Below, piece by piece: positions 40,080 through 49,145 of a DNA stretch of 64,000 nucleotides. The number at the start of each line of letters is the position of its first letter. Positions within the stretch are counted from its first letter, which is position 1. The DNA comes from Jannaschia seohaensis (lineage in GTDB: Bacteria > Pseudomonadota > Alphaproteobacteria > Rhodobacterales > Rhodobacteraceae), in NCBI RefSeq assembly GCF_900116765.1, contig NZ_UETC01000001.1:558001-622000 (forward strand). Direction: 5' to 3'. The position numbers and the translations under genes are program-made. The notes below the pieces were generated by a model, which saw nothing but the letters and a program-made list of their open reading frames with translations, searched no databases and was not told where the DNA came from.

Positions 40080-40753
40080 ACCGCCAGATCGGCCGGGGCC
40101 TCGGCCACGCCGACATCCAGCGGCGCGCCGCGGGCCGCCACCGCGCCCACCATCCCGCCGGGCAGGGCCAGATCTGTGAGCTGCCACGGCCCCGGCGGTC
40201 CGATCTCGCAGCGGGTCACGCGGGCCGGGGCGCCGGGGGTCAGGGTCACGTCGAACCGGTCGAGCGGCGCGCCCATGCCGAGGCCCAGCGCCTTGACCAC
40301 CGCCTCCTTGCGCGTCCAGCAGCGGAAGAAGCCCCCGCGCCACATCTCGGGCGGCAGCGCGCTGAGTTCCGCCTGTTCGGCGGCGGAGAAAAAGCGCTCC
40401 GCCACCGCCTCCTCGACCGGGCGCGGGGCTTCGATATCGACGCCCAGCGGGCGGTCGGAATGGACGGCAAGGCAGGCGATCCCGCCGGAATGGCTGAGGT
40501 TGAATTCCGGCCCGCCCGCCAGGCGGGGCTTGCCGGCTTTACCCGTCTCGAAACTGAGCGCGGCGGGAGAACAGCCACGCCAGCGGGCCAGCACCTCTCG
40601 CATCTTGCCGCGCCCGACCCGATAGGCATCGCCCAGGCCGGGGCGGGCGTAGCGGGCCGCGCGAGCGGCCTCTTCTGCGGAGAGGGACGCGGCCAGGCGC
40701 GCGACCTCGCCCGGGGGCGCGTCCAGACGCCAGAGATAGAGCCGGACGGTCAG
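40001..40753 (-). CDS. 4'-phosphopantetheinyl transferase (Sfp-type)
   Basis: Activates carrier domains by adding the phosphopantetheine arm of CoA, and so very likely serves the adjacent PKS-NRPS. The 250-residue protein carries the family motifs KPRLAGGPEFNLSHSGG, RPLGVDIEAPRP and FFRCWTRKEAVVKALGLGMG. No ATG, GTG or TTG stands in frame near the expected N-terminus. The only fitting start is CTG at 40753-40751, which overlaps the stop of the glycosyltransferase as CTGA, mimicking the usual ATGA coupling. The 3' end overlaps the end of the NRPS terminal gene by 79 bases in antisense. Confidence 0.85.
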   Translation of the reverse strand: MTVRLYLWRLDAPPGEVARLAASLSAEEAARAARYARPGLGDAYRVGRGKMREVLARWRGCSPAALSFETGKAGKPRLAGGPEFNLSHSGGIACLAVHSDRPLGVDIEAPRPVEEAVAERFFSAAEQAELSALPPEMWRGGFFRCWTRKEAVVKALGLGMGAPLDRFDVTLTPGAPARVTRCEIGPPGPWQLTDLALPGGMVGAVAARGAPLDVGVAEAPADLAVQVCAPAKASISAAISSTPIRFDRET

Positions 40754-41880
40754 GCCAGCCCCGCGGGCAGCATCGCGCGGATACCGGACTGGAACGCGGC
40801 TTCGGAGAAGCCCTGCGCATGGGCCACCAGCCGGGCCGGGTCTACGTCCCAGAGCCGCTCCGCCTCGAACCGCTCCACCGCCGCGACCAGCGCATCGACC
40901 GACTGCTCGGGGAACAGCAGGCCGGTCTCGCCATCGACCACCGTGTCGAGCGCGCCGCCTCGCCCATAGGCGATCACGGGACGGCCGGAGGCCATCGCCT
41001 CGACCGGGACGATCCCGAAATCTTCCTCGCCCGGGAAGATCAGGGCGCGGCAGCGGGCGAGATGGTCCTTCAGCACGGGAAAGGGGGCGCGGCCGAGAAA
41101 GGTGACGTTGGGCGTGGCGCGGGCCTTCAGCGCCGCCACCGTCTTGTCCGGCCCGCCGATCACGACCAGGGGCAGGCCGAGCCGCCCGAACGCCTCGACC
41201 GCCATGTCGGGGCGCTTGTAGGGCGCGAGTTCGCCGGCCCAGAGATAGAACTCCTCGGGGCCGCCGGGCGCGGGCGCGAAATCCTCGACGGCCACGGGCG
41301 GGTGCACGACGGTGGAGGGGCGGCGCCAATATTTCTCGATCCGCGCGGCGACATGGCCCGAATTGGCGGCGAAGGCATCGACCCGCGCCGCCGAGGTCAC
41401 GTCCCATTGCCGCAGCCCATGGGCGAAGACCGACATGGCGGCGCGCTGCGCCGGGCCGGTGCCGTCGCGATAGGTGTGATACTGATCCCAAAGGTACCGC
41501 ATCGGCGAATGGCAATAGCACAGGTGGAACGCGTCGGGCGGCGCGATAACGCCCTTGGCCGGCCCCGCCTCGGACGAGATCACCAGATCGTAGCCGGTCA
41601 GGTCCACCGCCTCCAGCGCGCGGGGCATCAGCGGTAGATAGGCTTGGTAGAGGCGGCGTGCGGCGGGCAGGCGGCCGATCCAGGTTTCGCGGATGCGGTG
41701 GGCCGTGAGCGTATCGGACAGCGCCGAGGGGTCAGCCACATGGGTGACGATGTCGGCCTCGGGGAACATACGACATAGCGATTCGAGCACCTTTTCGCCG
41801 CCGCGCATCTTCGTCAGCCAGTAATGCACCAGCGCGATGCGCGGGCGGCGGCGGGTCGGGCCGGGGGCGGTGTCAGGCAT
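40750..41880 (-). CDS. Glycosyltransferase family 4 (WbaZ-like)
   Basis: A 376-residue GT-B transferase. The N-terminus RIALVHYWLTKMRGGEKVLESL is the group typical of WbaZ/mannosyl-type EPS transferases. The C-terminal half has FYLWAGELAPYKRPDMAVEAFG and IFPGEEDFGIVPVEAMASGRP (E-x7-E). The ATG at 41880 overlaps the last 8 bases of the Wzc-like gene, and its stop overlaps the PPTase start, so Wzc-like, GT4 and PPTase genes form one tightly coupled minus-strand unit. This physically ties polymer export to the assembly-line activator. Confidence 0.9.
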   Translation of the reverse strand: MPDTAPGPTRRRPRIALVHYWLTKMRGGEKVLESLCRMFPEADIVTHVADPSALSDTLTAHRIRETWIGRLPAARRLYQAYLPLMPRALEAVDLTGYDLVISSEAGPAKGVIAPPDAFHLCYCHSPMRYLWDQYHTYRDGTGPAQRAAMSVFAHGLRQWDVTSAARVDAFAANSGHVAARIEKYWRRPSTVVHPPVAVEDFAPAPGGPEEFYLWAGELAPYKRPDMAVEAFGRLGLPLVVIGGPDKTVAALKARATPNVTFLGRAPFPVLKDHLARCRALIFPGEEDFGIVPVEAMASGRPVIAYGRGGALDTVVDGETGLLFPEQSVDALVAAVERFEAERLWDVDPARLVAHAQGFSEAAFQSGIRAMLPAGLA

Positions 41881-44086
41881 AGCCGTAGCTGAAGAGATAG
41901 CCGTCGGGCACATGCTCCAGATCGGCGCGGGTCATCACGACGCCTTCCAGGTTCGCGTCATGGGCGGCCAGGACGGACATGCAGCGGCGGACCGCCGATT
42001 CCTGCGTCTGGTCGTGGCGGATCAGCAGCACGCATTGGTCCACCGCCCGGGCGATCACCGCGCCATCCGGCGCTTGCAGCAAGGCGGGCGTGTTGACCAG
42101 GACGACGTCGTAGATGTCTTTCAGGTCGTCGAGAAGCTGCGACAGGCTGCCCATGCGCAGCGCGTCGGTCGCCCGCGCGCCGGGACGGCCCGCCGTCACC
42201 ACGTCGAAATCCAAATCCTCGGAGGAATAGATCGCCTCCTCCAGGCTGCACTCCCCGCGCAGCACGTCGCCCACGCCCGCGCGGCGGCCCAGCCCGAATT
42301 CCCGCGCGAGCGTGTCCTGACGCAGGTCCATGTCGACCACGACGACATGCTCGTCGGCGAGGCCCGCGAGGCGGGCCAGCAGGATCGTCGCGGTCGTCTT
42401 GCCATCGCCCGAAAGCGGCGAGACCAGCGCGATGGACCGCGAGAGCGCATCCGGCGCGCCGGCGTTCAGATGGTTGCGCAGGGCGCGCACCGCCTCGGCG
42501 GTATGTCCGATCGGGTTGCAGACGATCTCGTCGACGGCGGCTTGCAGCCCGTCGAACCTGGTCTCGGGCAGGACGCTGACGACGGGCAGGCCGGTGGCGC
42601 GCTCGACGTCGTCGGGGTCGTGGAAGGTGCGGGTGGCGAGACGGCGCATCAGAACGATGGCAAAGCCCAGTCCGGCCCCGGCGAACAGCGCCATGATCGA
42701 CAGCAGCTTGGGACGCGGCGACGCAGGCGAGCCGGGGATCGTTGCGCGCTCGATCACGCGGGCATCGGGGGATTGGAACTGCTCCTGGGTGCGGGTCTCG
42801 GCCACGCGGGTCAGGAGTTCCTTGTAGACGTCGCGCACGGCTTCCGTCTCGCGCTCCAGCTGGCGCAGGCCGATGGTGGAGCGGGAGGCATCGAGATAGC
42901 GCGCCTCGACGTCTTCGAGGGCGGCCTCCATCGTCTCCTCGCGGACGCGGGCGATCCGTGCCTCGTTGCGCTGGGCGTCCAGCGCCCGGGCGACCTCGAT
43001 CTCCATCGAGCGGTCGACATCGCCGAGACGGGCCAGGATCTTGCGCCGCTCCGGATGGGTGTCGGGATAGCCCTGACGGGCCCATTCGGCATCTTGCGCT
43101 TCGAGCTCCAGCCGCCGGGCGTTCAACTCCACGATGTTGTCGGAGGTGACCATGTTGATCAGCGCGATGGCGCCGCCGGTCTCGACGAGGCGCTGCATTT
43201 CCTCGAACCGCGTCTCGGCTGCGACGCGCTCGATGCGGGCCTGGACCAGCTCGTCGTTGAGCGAAATCAGCCGCTGGGAGAGGATGTCGATGCTGGAGCC
43301 GTTATCGGCGATGGTGGAGGCGCGGTAGTCTTCCACCGCCTGCTCGGCGGCTTCGACCTGTTGGCGCAGGTCGGCGATGCGCGCTTCGATGCGGGCGGTC
43401 GCTTCGGTCGCGGTCTGCTGGCGGCCCTCGACCTGCTGGGCGATGTAGCGCTCCACCAGGGTTCCGGCGACCGTCGCGGAGAGAACGGGATCGTGCGTCT
43501 CGGCATAGACTGAGATGATGTAGGCATCGCCATCGCGCCAGACATCCGTGGCCTGACGCAGCGCCCAGACGAGGGCGTCCATGCGCGCGGCTTCGGACAT
43601 CTCCCGCTCTTCCTCGGACAGTTCGGGCTCCGGGCCCCCGATCCCGATCGCGTCGAGGATGCGCCGGGGCAAGGAGGGCGGCTGCTGCGAGGGCAGGAGC
43701 AATTCCAGCAGGTCGGGCCGGTCGGCGCCGATGGTCCGGGCCACATCCTCCAGAAGGACGTTGGAGCGCAGGATGGATATCTCGGAGGCGACGACCTCGC
43801 TGGAGAGGTCCAGATCGGCCACGACCTGCTCATCCTTGACGAGCGTCCCCTCGCGCGGGTCGAGCAGCACCTTGGCGATGGAGCCGTAGACCGGCGTCAT
43901 TTGCGAGACGATCAGATAGGTCAGGACCGCACAGATCAGCGCCGAGGTCAGGATGATCCAGCGCCCGGACCAGATCCCTGCCAGGACATCGCGCGGGTCG
44001 ATTCCGTCAAGGCCTTCGTTGCCTTGGGGCACGAAGCGGGACAGCGGACCGGGCCGGACGTCGAAATCGGCGACCTCGTGGGTCAT
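41873..44086 (-). CDS. Wzc-like polysaccharide chain-length / tyrosine autokinase protein
   Basis: A 737-residue inner-membrane protein with a Wzz domain flanked by two membrane helices (WIILTSALICAVLTYLIVS near residue 45; LLSIMALFAGAGLGFAIVLM near residue 500), a long periplasmic coiled coil between them, and a C-terminal bacterial tyrosine-kinase domain. The kinase has Walker A VSPLSGDGKTTATILLA and Walker A' VVVVDMDLRQ. The C-terminal end has only a few tyrosines (GYLFSYGYA), a short version of the usual cluster. It controls polymer length and export in Wzx/Wzy systems. The ATG at 44086 follows GAGGAG; a longer upstream frame lacks homology. A 188-base gap with AT-rich patches precedes it. 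Confidence 0.92.
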   Translation of the reverse strand: MTHEVADFDVRPGPLSRFVPQGNEGLDGIDPRDVLAGIWSGRWIILTSALICAVLTYLIVSQMTPVYGSIAKVLLDPREGTLVKDEQVVADLDLSSEVVASEISILRSNVLLEDVARTIGADRPDLLELLLPSQQPPSLPRRILDAIGIGGPEPELSEEEREMSEAARMDALVWALRQATDVWRDGDAYIISVYAETHDPVLSATVAGTLVERYIAQQVEGRQQTATEATARIEARIADLRQQVEAAEQAVEDYRASTIADNGSSIDILSQRLISLNDELVQARIERVAAETRFEEMQRLVETGGAIALINMVTSDNIVELNARRLELEAQDAEWARQGYPDTHPERRKILARLGDVDRSMEIEVARALDAQRNEARIARVREETMEAALEDVEARYLDASRSTIGLRQLERETEAVRDVYKELLTRVAETRTQEQFQSPDARVIERATIPGSPASPRPKLLSIMALFAGAGLGFAIVLMRRLATRTFHDPDDVERATGLPVVSVLPETRFDGLQAAVDEIVCNPIGHTAEAVRALRNHLNAGAPDALSRSIALVSPLSGDGKTTATILLARLAGLADEHVVVVDMDLRQDTLAREFGLGRRAGVGDVLRGECSLEEAIYSSEDLDFDVVTAGRPGARATDALRMGSLSQLLDDLKDIYDVVLVNTPALLQAPDGAVIARAVDQCVLLIRHDQTQESAVRRCMSVLAAHDANLEGVVMTRADLEHVPDGYLFSYGYA

Positions 44087-44274
44087 CTGGCTCCTCTCGT
44101 GGGACGGGCGCGCGGCATGCCGCGCGCGCGGCAATCCCTTGGACCGTCTCATGCGAGTACCCCCCCGATGCAAAGCATCGTGGGAAACGGACTCACCCTT
44201 CCGGTCTCGTCTACCATGTCCGAGTCGGCTCCATTACAGCGGCAATACCATAAACACCGTTTCCAAGTAGGAAT

Positions 44275-45696
44275 TCAGGCGGCAGGATGAAGAGCCTGTG
44301 GCGTCCTGCCCGCGTTGCGGGCCAGCGCCGCGCCACGCGACAGACCCGCCGCCGCCCCCGCCATCGCGTAAAAGGCGAGGCCCAGATCCGGCGTCGGCAG
44401 CGTCAGCACCGCCGAGACCAGCAGCGCCACGCAGCCCGCGCGCAGAGCATCGGCCACCTTTCCCTGCCGGTCCTCGCCGCGCCACGCCCCGCGGCTCAGC
44501 AAGAGCGCCCGCAGGAAGCCCGCATAGAGCACCGCGCCGATCAGCCCGAGCGAGGCCAGCACAGCCACGACCCAGCTGGACGCCCGGACCGAGCCGAGCC
44601 CCGCCCCGAGACCCCAGGTGTCAGCGAAGTTGATGAGCGCCTGGGCGTTCCAGCTGCCGCGCTCCTGTCCCGAGGCACCCTCCAGCTTGTCGAAAAGCGC
44701 GCGGTCGAAGAAGGCCTGGACCGGCTCCACGAAATGGTAGGCGCCGTAAAGCGCCACGATCCCCAGCCAGGCCGCCGTCAGCGACAGCCCCGCGATGGTG
44801 GCGCCGCGCCGGGACACCCGCCGCCCCATCCCCGCCAGGATGCGCACCGTGCCATAGAGCGACAGGAACGCGACCAGCCCGACATAGGCCGAGGAGGATG
44901 TCGAGTGGATCAGGCAGGCCAGCGTCGCGAACAGCAGCAACCCGGACAGCCGCCGCCGCACGCCCGTCAGCCACAGATGCAGCCAGACCGCCGAGAGGCC
45001 GAGGCTGAGATAGCCGAAGCTCGACGCTTCGGGGAAGCCGCCGATCATCCGCTTGAGCCCGATCATCTCGTGGTTCCAGAGGATGGCGTAATTGGCGGTG
45101 CGGAAGGGCTCCATCAGCGCCTCCAGCCCCGTGTGATAGGTCAGCACGTCGAGCACGCCGAGCGCGATATGCAGCCCCGTCGCCGCCGCCATCGCCGTGA
45201 TCACCGGTCCGGGATCGGGGCGCAGCCGAAAGATGGTGGCCGCCGCCAGGAAGATGCACACCCCCAGCAGGTGGCGGAAAAGCTGCGTCAGATTGCCGGT
45301 GCTGGGCCGCAGGGACGAGGTGACGACCCCGTTCTCGTTGCCCGCCCGCGCGATCGAAAAGACCAGCGTCTCGCCAGCGAAGAGCCGCGGCATCGCCATC
45401 GTGCAGAAGATCGCCCAGACCGTGAGCAGCGCGATCCAGAAGCCCGGCTGCCCCAGGCGCATCGTCCCCAGCAGGAGCGACGTGCCCCCCGGGCGCGCGA
45501 TCAGCAGCGCGATGATCCCGAGGGCGCCGATATCGGCCAGCAGGATCGAGGCGCCGCCCACAGCGGGCAGGTTGAACGCCGCCGTCGCCGCGAAGGGGAG
45601 GAGCGCCATGAACGCCCAGAATCCCCGCTGCGGCCCGCGCATGGCCAGAACGACCAGCGCCAGCACGACCAGGAGGGACGTGGGAAAAAGTTGCAT
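44275..45696 (-). CDS. O-antigen ligase / Wzy-like polysaccharide polymerase
   Basis: A 473-residue protein with about eleven or twelve hydrophobic helices and one long periplasmic loop (about residues 310-365, GAYHFVEPVQAFFDRALFDK…), the layout of Wzy polymerases and O-antigen ligases. Sequence identity in this family is low, so the call rests on topology and position. It is followed, on the same strand, by the Wzc-like gene. It would join lipid-linked repeat units in the periplasm. Confidence 0.82.
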   Translation of the reverse strand: MQLFPTSLLVVLALVVLAMRGPQRGFWAFMALLPFAATAAFNLPAVGGASILLADIGALGIIALLIARPGGTSLLLGTMRLGQPGFWIALLTVWAIFCTMAMPRLFAGETLVFSIARAGNENGVVTSSLRPSTGNLTQLFRHLLGVCIFLAAATIFRLRPDPGPVITAMAAATGLHIALGVLDVLTYHTGLEALMEPFRTANYAILWNHEMIGLKRMIGGFPEASSFGYLSLGLSAVWLHLWLTGVRRRLSGLLLFATLACLIHSTSSSAYVGLVAFLSLYGTVRILAGMGRRVSRRGATIAGLSLTAAWLGIVALYGAYHFVEPVQAFFDRALFDKLEGASGQERGSWNAQALINFADTWGLGAGLGSVRASSWVVAVLASLGLIGAVLYAGFLRALLLSRGAWRGEDRQGKVADALRAGCVALLVSAVLTLPTPDLGLAFYAMAGAAAGLSRGAALARNAGRTPQALHPAA

Positions 45697-45767
45697 GGCT
45701 TAGGTGCTGGCCTCAAAGTCTCGGGTTTGGTCAAGTACTTTCAGTATCCTGTCTTTCGGAGACGAAA

Positions 45768-47369
45768 ATGCGGTGGGTCCACGTCCTCTTCCTGACCGCC
45801 GCGCTGGCGGGCGCGGCCCCAGCGCAGGAGTTGCGCGGCCCCGATATGGCTGTGGCGTCCAATTTCGGCCAGGGGATGCCCCTTGGCCTGCTTCAGGCGG
45901 CGGTGGCGGCGGGAATCGCCGACTTCCGGGATGCGGTCTATTGGGACCGGGTCGAAGGGCCCGACGGACGCTTTCGCTTCGTGCGCGGCCGCGACACCTT
46001 TCCCGCCCGGCTGCCCCGCATGAGCCTGACGGTGAACAACGGCCATCCGGCCTATGAGGAGGGCGCCACCCCCGTGACGCCGGAGGGGATCGCGGCCTTC
46101 GGGCGGCACGCCGCCGAGACGGCCGCGCGCTTCCCGACCGTCGACGCGGTCGAGATCGGCAACGAGATCAACTCGGAGAATTTCGTCACTGGACCCTTGC
46201 GGGCGGGCGGGCTCGTCCGCCGGGCCGAGGGCTATACCGCGCTGCTAGAGAGTGTCGCGCGCCAGGTCCGGGCCGTGCGCCCGGATGTGCGCATCCTCGG
46301 GGGTGCGTTGCACTCGCTGCCGACGGGCTACACCGCGCTGCTCGATCGGGCCGGGGCCTTCGCTCACATGGACGCGCTGGCCTTCCATCCCTACGACACC
46401 CCGCCCGAGGTCTTGCCCGCGCAAGTGGCTGAGATGCGGCGCCTGCCCGCCCTGGCGGAGATGCCGTTCGAGATCACCGAATACGGAACACCCGATGCCG
46501 AGGCCGCGCCCGCGCTGCTGCTCAAGATGCATTGCATGGCGGCGCTGTCCGGGGTGACGCGCCTGGCCTGGTATCCGCTCCATCCCCGAGGAGACGGGTT
46601 CGCCCCGGTTCTGACCCGCGCGGGCGAGGTGACGGAGTTGGGCCGCGCCTATCTCTTCGTGCAGGACCGGTTGGCGGGGCTGCCGGTGACGAACGCGGCC
46701 CCCGACGCTTTCGCGCGCGGCTGCCGCTATGGCGACGCCGCCACGGTCATCTGGGGCGCCCCCCGCGAGGTGATCCTGCCGCCGGGGGCGCGGACCCTGG
46801 GTCCGAATGGCACGGAGATGGCGCCTGTCCTCTCCGAAGAGGTCCCGCTCCTTGTGCTGGGTCCTCCGCCGACGCTGGGACCGGTGGACCTGCTGGCCGA
46901 TTCGTTTCTGCAATTCGGCTATCCGGGCAAAGGGTTCACCCGGCTGGCGCGCAATCCGCTCGGGGTGGCGCCGCTGGTGACGATGCCGGGGCAGGGCCGG
47001 TCGGGCGTTCCCTGGACGCCCTATCTGGGCCGCCCCGACGATCCCGGGGTGCGGCTGCTCTCGCGCAGTCTGCTGCCTTCCGGAACGGCGGCCTTCCCGG
47101 TGGAGGTGGTGCATCGCTACGTCGCGCCCGCCGCTCTGGAGGCGGAGCTGGACCTGATGCTCCACCCCGCCGCGCGCAGCGTCGACGGGGTCCGGCTGAC
47201 GGTGAGCCTGGATGGCGCGGCGGTGACCGACCTTCACGTGACCGAGCGACACGAGGCGCGGCATGCGTTCTCCCTGGCGGAAGGATCGGTGCTGGAGATC
47301 GCGGTCGGCCCCGGCGACACGGCCTTGGGCGACGTGACCGGCTACCGCTTCACTTTGCGGGCACGCTGA
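45768..47369 (+). CDS. Secreted glycoside hydrolase, GH39/PslG-like
   Basis: A 533-residue exported protein. The signal peptide is MRWVHVLFLTAALAGAAPAQ. A TIM-barrel glycosidase domain (25-340) carries two well placed acids: the acid/base in DAVEIGNEINSENF and the nucleophile in MPFEITEYGTPD. A beta-rich C-terminal part follows. PslG-type endoglycosidases in EPS loci trim or process the nascent polymer in the periplasm, and position between the polymerase and the pyruvyltransferase supports such a role. It starts 71 bases from the divergent polymerase gene. Its 3' end overlaps the convergent pyruvyltransferase gene by 20 bases. Confidence 0.85.
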   Translation: MRWVHVLFLTAALAGAAPAQELRGPDMAVASNFGQGMPLGLLQAAVAAGIADFRDAVYWDRVEGPDGRFRFVRGRDTFPARLPRMSLTVNNGHPAYEEGATPVTPEGIAAFGRHAAETAARFPTVDAVEIGNEINSENFVTGPLRAGGLVRRAEGYTALLESVARQVRAVRPDVRILGGALHSLPTGYTALLDRAGAFAHMDALAFHPYDTPPEVLPAQVAEMRRLPALAEMPFEITEYGTPDAEAAPALLLKMHCMAALSGVTRLAWYPLHPRGDGFAPVLTRAGEVTELGRAYLFVQDRLAGLPVTNAAPDAFARGCRYGDAATVIWGAPREVILPPGARTLGPNGTEMAPVLSEEVPLLVLGPPPTLGPVDLLADSFLQFGYPGKGFTRLARNPLGVAPLVTMPGQGRSGVPWTPYLGRPDDPGVRLLSRSLLPSGTAAFPVEVVHRYVAPAALEAELDLMLHPAARSVDGVRLTVSLDGAAVTDLHVTERHEARHAFSLAEGSVLEIAVGPGDTALGDVTGYRFTLRAR

Positions 47370-48534
47370 CGCAGGCCAGCAGACGGTCGATCCCGGCCCA
47401 GGCCCTGGCGATCATGCCGTCCTGTCGCGGGTCCCGCTCGGCGGCCAGCGCCGCCTCCAGCATCTCGACGATGCGCGCGGGCGTGGCGCCTTCGGCGATG
47501 AAGCCATCGGGCCGTCCGGTCATCTCGAAGAAGGATTGCAGCTTGCGGTCCCAGCCCAGCCCGATCACGGCGCGCCCATAGGAATAGGCCACGATGCAGG
47601 CATGAAGCCGGTGGGCCACCACTGCCTCGCACCCCGCGATTTGGGCGACCAGCTCGGCCGGGCGCTCGGCGTCCGGGGGCAGTTCCAGCCGATCTGCGAC
47701 ATCCGCGAGGGCCGCGACCACGCGGACCCGCGCCGCCCGGTCTTCTGCGGCGCCATTGGTAAAGAGCCGCACGTTCCGCCCGGAGGCGATCAAGGCCCGA
47801 GCGACCGCCTCATAGAACCGCACGCCGCTCCCCGCGCCGGCGACGGCCCCGTCGGCATGGTGCTCCAGCAGCCCGAAATCCGTCACGCAGAGCCCGACCA
47901 CTCCGACCTTGGCCGCCACCGGCCCGTAGCAATCGGCGGCCAGCAGTCCCGGATCCGCGATGACTTCCGGCGCCGGGCCGCCTCCGGCCTGTGCGGTCCA
48001 GGCCTCGGCAGAGGCGATGTCGCGCGGGCCGACGAGTCGTAGATCGCAGGCCAGCAGCTCTCGGAACCAGTCCCGTCCCCGGGGCGTCCAATTGCGCGAG
48101 GCGCCCACCGCATAGAGCGCGAGCGGCGTGCCCGCCTCGGCGATCATCCGCGCGGCGCGGCCGACCTTGACCGGAAAGTTCAGGTTGGCGTCCGAGAGCA
48201 CCTGACCGCCGCCGATCACCACGAGGTCGGCCCGCGCCGCCGCATGCCACTGCGCGGCGACCCGGTCGACCATCGACTGCAGCTTGCGCTCCGCCAGGGG
48301 CTGGCGCACCGCGCGTGGCAGCCGGTCCAGGATCGCAATCAGGAGGCGCCGCCCGCGCACCGTCACATGGCCGAAGCCCTCCCGTCCGGACAGGTCGATA
48401 TGCGTCACCTCCACGCCAGGATGGCGCGAGCGGAGCCCGTGGGCCAGGCACTCGGCGATGACCCCGTCCCCGAGATTGGGCGAGAAGCACAGGCCGAACT
48501 GCGTCACGCGCAGCGGGGCAGGGGCGGTGTCCAT
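47350..48534 (-). CDS. Polysaccharide pyruvyl transferase family protein
   Basis: A 394-residue protein of the PS_pyruv_trans family (CsaB, EpsO, ExoV), which adds pyruvyl ketals to sugars. Visible features are TQFGLCFSPNLGDGVIAECL near the N-terminus, LVVIGGGQVLSDAN, and the C-terminal nucleotide-binding-like segment CEAVVAHRLHACIVAYSYGRA (the H-R-x-H motif). The ATG at 48534 is preferred; a GTG at 48567 is an alternative, and neither has a strong ribosome site. It is the last gene of the polysaccharide locus and would give the polymer acidic pyruvate groups. Confidence 0.88.
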   Translation of the reverse strand: MDTAPAPLRVTQFGLCFSPNLGDGVIAECLAHGLRSRHPGVEVTHIDLSGREGFGHVTVRGRRLLIAILDRLPRAVRQPLAERKLQSMVDRVAAQWHAAARADLVVIGGGQVLSDANLNFPVKVGRAARMIAEAGTPLALYAVGASRNWTPRGRDWFRELLACDLRLVGPRDIASAEAWTAQAGGGPAPEVIADPGLLAADCYGPVAAKVGVVGLCVTDFGLLEHHADGAVAGAGSGVRFYEAVARALIASGRNVRLFTNGAAEDRAARVRVVAALADVADRLELPPDAERPAELVAQIAGCEAVVAHRLHACIVAYSYGRAVIGLGWDRKLQSFFEMTGRPDGFIAEGATPARIVEMLEAALAAERDPRQDGMIARAWAGIDRLLACVSVPAK

Positions 48535-48740
48535 GGGCAAGCGAGTTCCGTCCTTATCTGATCGCACGGGAGCCTAACCATAGGGCACCGTGACGTCACG
48601 TCGGCGCTCTTGGCGGCGGAGCGGTTTGAATGCAACAGCCCGAGCCCCCACATAGCTGCGTCAAGATTGCCGGACAGCCGCTCCGGTGCTATGATTTTAA
48701 AAGGGCTGGTACGGCCCGCGAAACTCCGGAGGATCGGACC

Positions 48741-49145
48741 CTGAACGCCGATAACCTGCTGGCCCAAGGGGCCAAGACAACGAACTCCCGCGCCCAAGCC
48801 GGGCGCAGCGACGAGATCCTGCATCTCGTGCTCAAGTCCCTCGACGATGACAAGGCCGAAGACGTCACGCAGATCGACTTGCGCGGCAAGTCCTCGGTCG
48901 CCGACTGGATGGTGGTCTGCTCCGGCCGCTCCTCCCGCCAGGTCACCTCCATCGCCGAGAAGCTTTCCGAACGGCTCAAACCCGAGTTGGGCCATGCCGC
49001 GCGCATGGAAGGCAAGGAGCAGGGAGATTGGGTGCTGGTCGATGCGGGCGACGTGATCGTCCACATTTTCCGCCCCGAAGTGCGGGAGTTCTACCAGATC
49101 GAGAAGATGTGGCAGGATCCGGAGCCCGCGAAGCGCCTGAGCTGA
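48741..49145 (+). CDS. rsfS: Ribosomal silencing factor RsfS
   Basis: RsfS binds ribosomal protein uL14 on the 50S subunit and blocks subunit joining in starvation. Visible family features are GRSDEILHLVLKSLDDDKAE, VTQIDLRGKSSVADWMVVCSG and GDWVLVDAGDVIVHIFRPEVR. I place the start at CTG 48741 (134 residues) because a strong GGAGGA site stands 7 bases before it. The only in-frame ATG (48630) would add 37 residues of unrelated sequence. It opens the conserved rsfS-rlmH-gpmI-envC-ctpA-rppH block. An AAATACTC core like that of the 3'-UTR repeats lies downstream at 49279-49293, without a hairpin. Confidence 0.88.
   Translation: MNADNLLAQGAKTTNSRAQAGRSDEILHLVLKSLDDDKAEDVTQIDLRGKSSVADWMVVCSGRSSRQVTSIAEKLSERLKPELGHAARMEGKEQGDWVLVDAGDVIVHIFRPEVREFYQIEKMWQDPEPAKRLS

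Noticed and set aside
37221-40343. Long minus-strand open frame of about 1040 codons antisense to the NRPS genes
   Set aside because: It is Arg/Gly/His-rich, lacks any domain, and mirrors the strongly coding plus strand; in high-GC DNA such antisense frames are common shadows. The same applies to long antisense frames over leuC (848-2389), fadH (15435-17603) and the aminotransferase part of the megasynthase (32467-34206).
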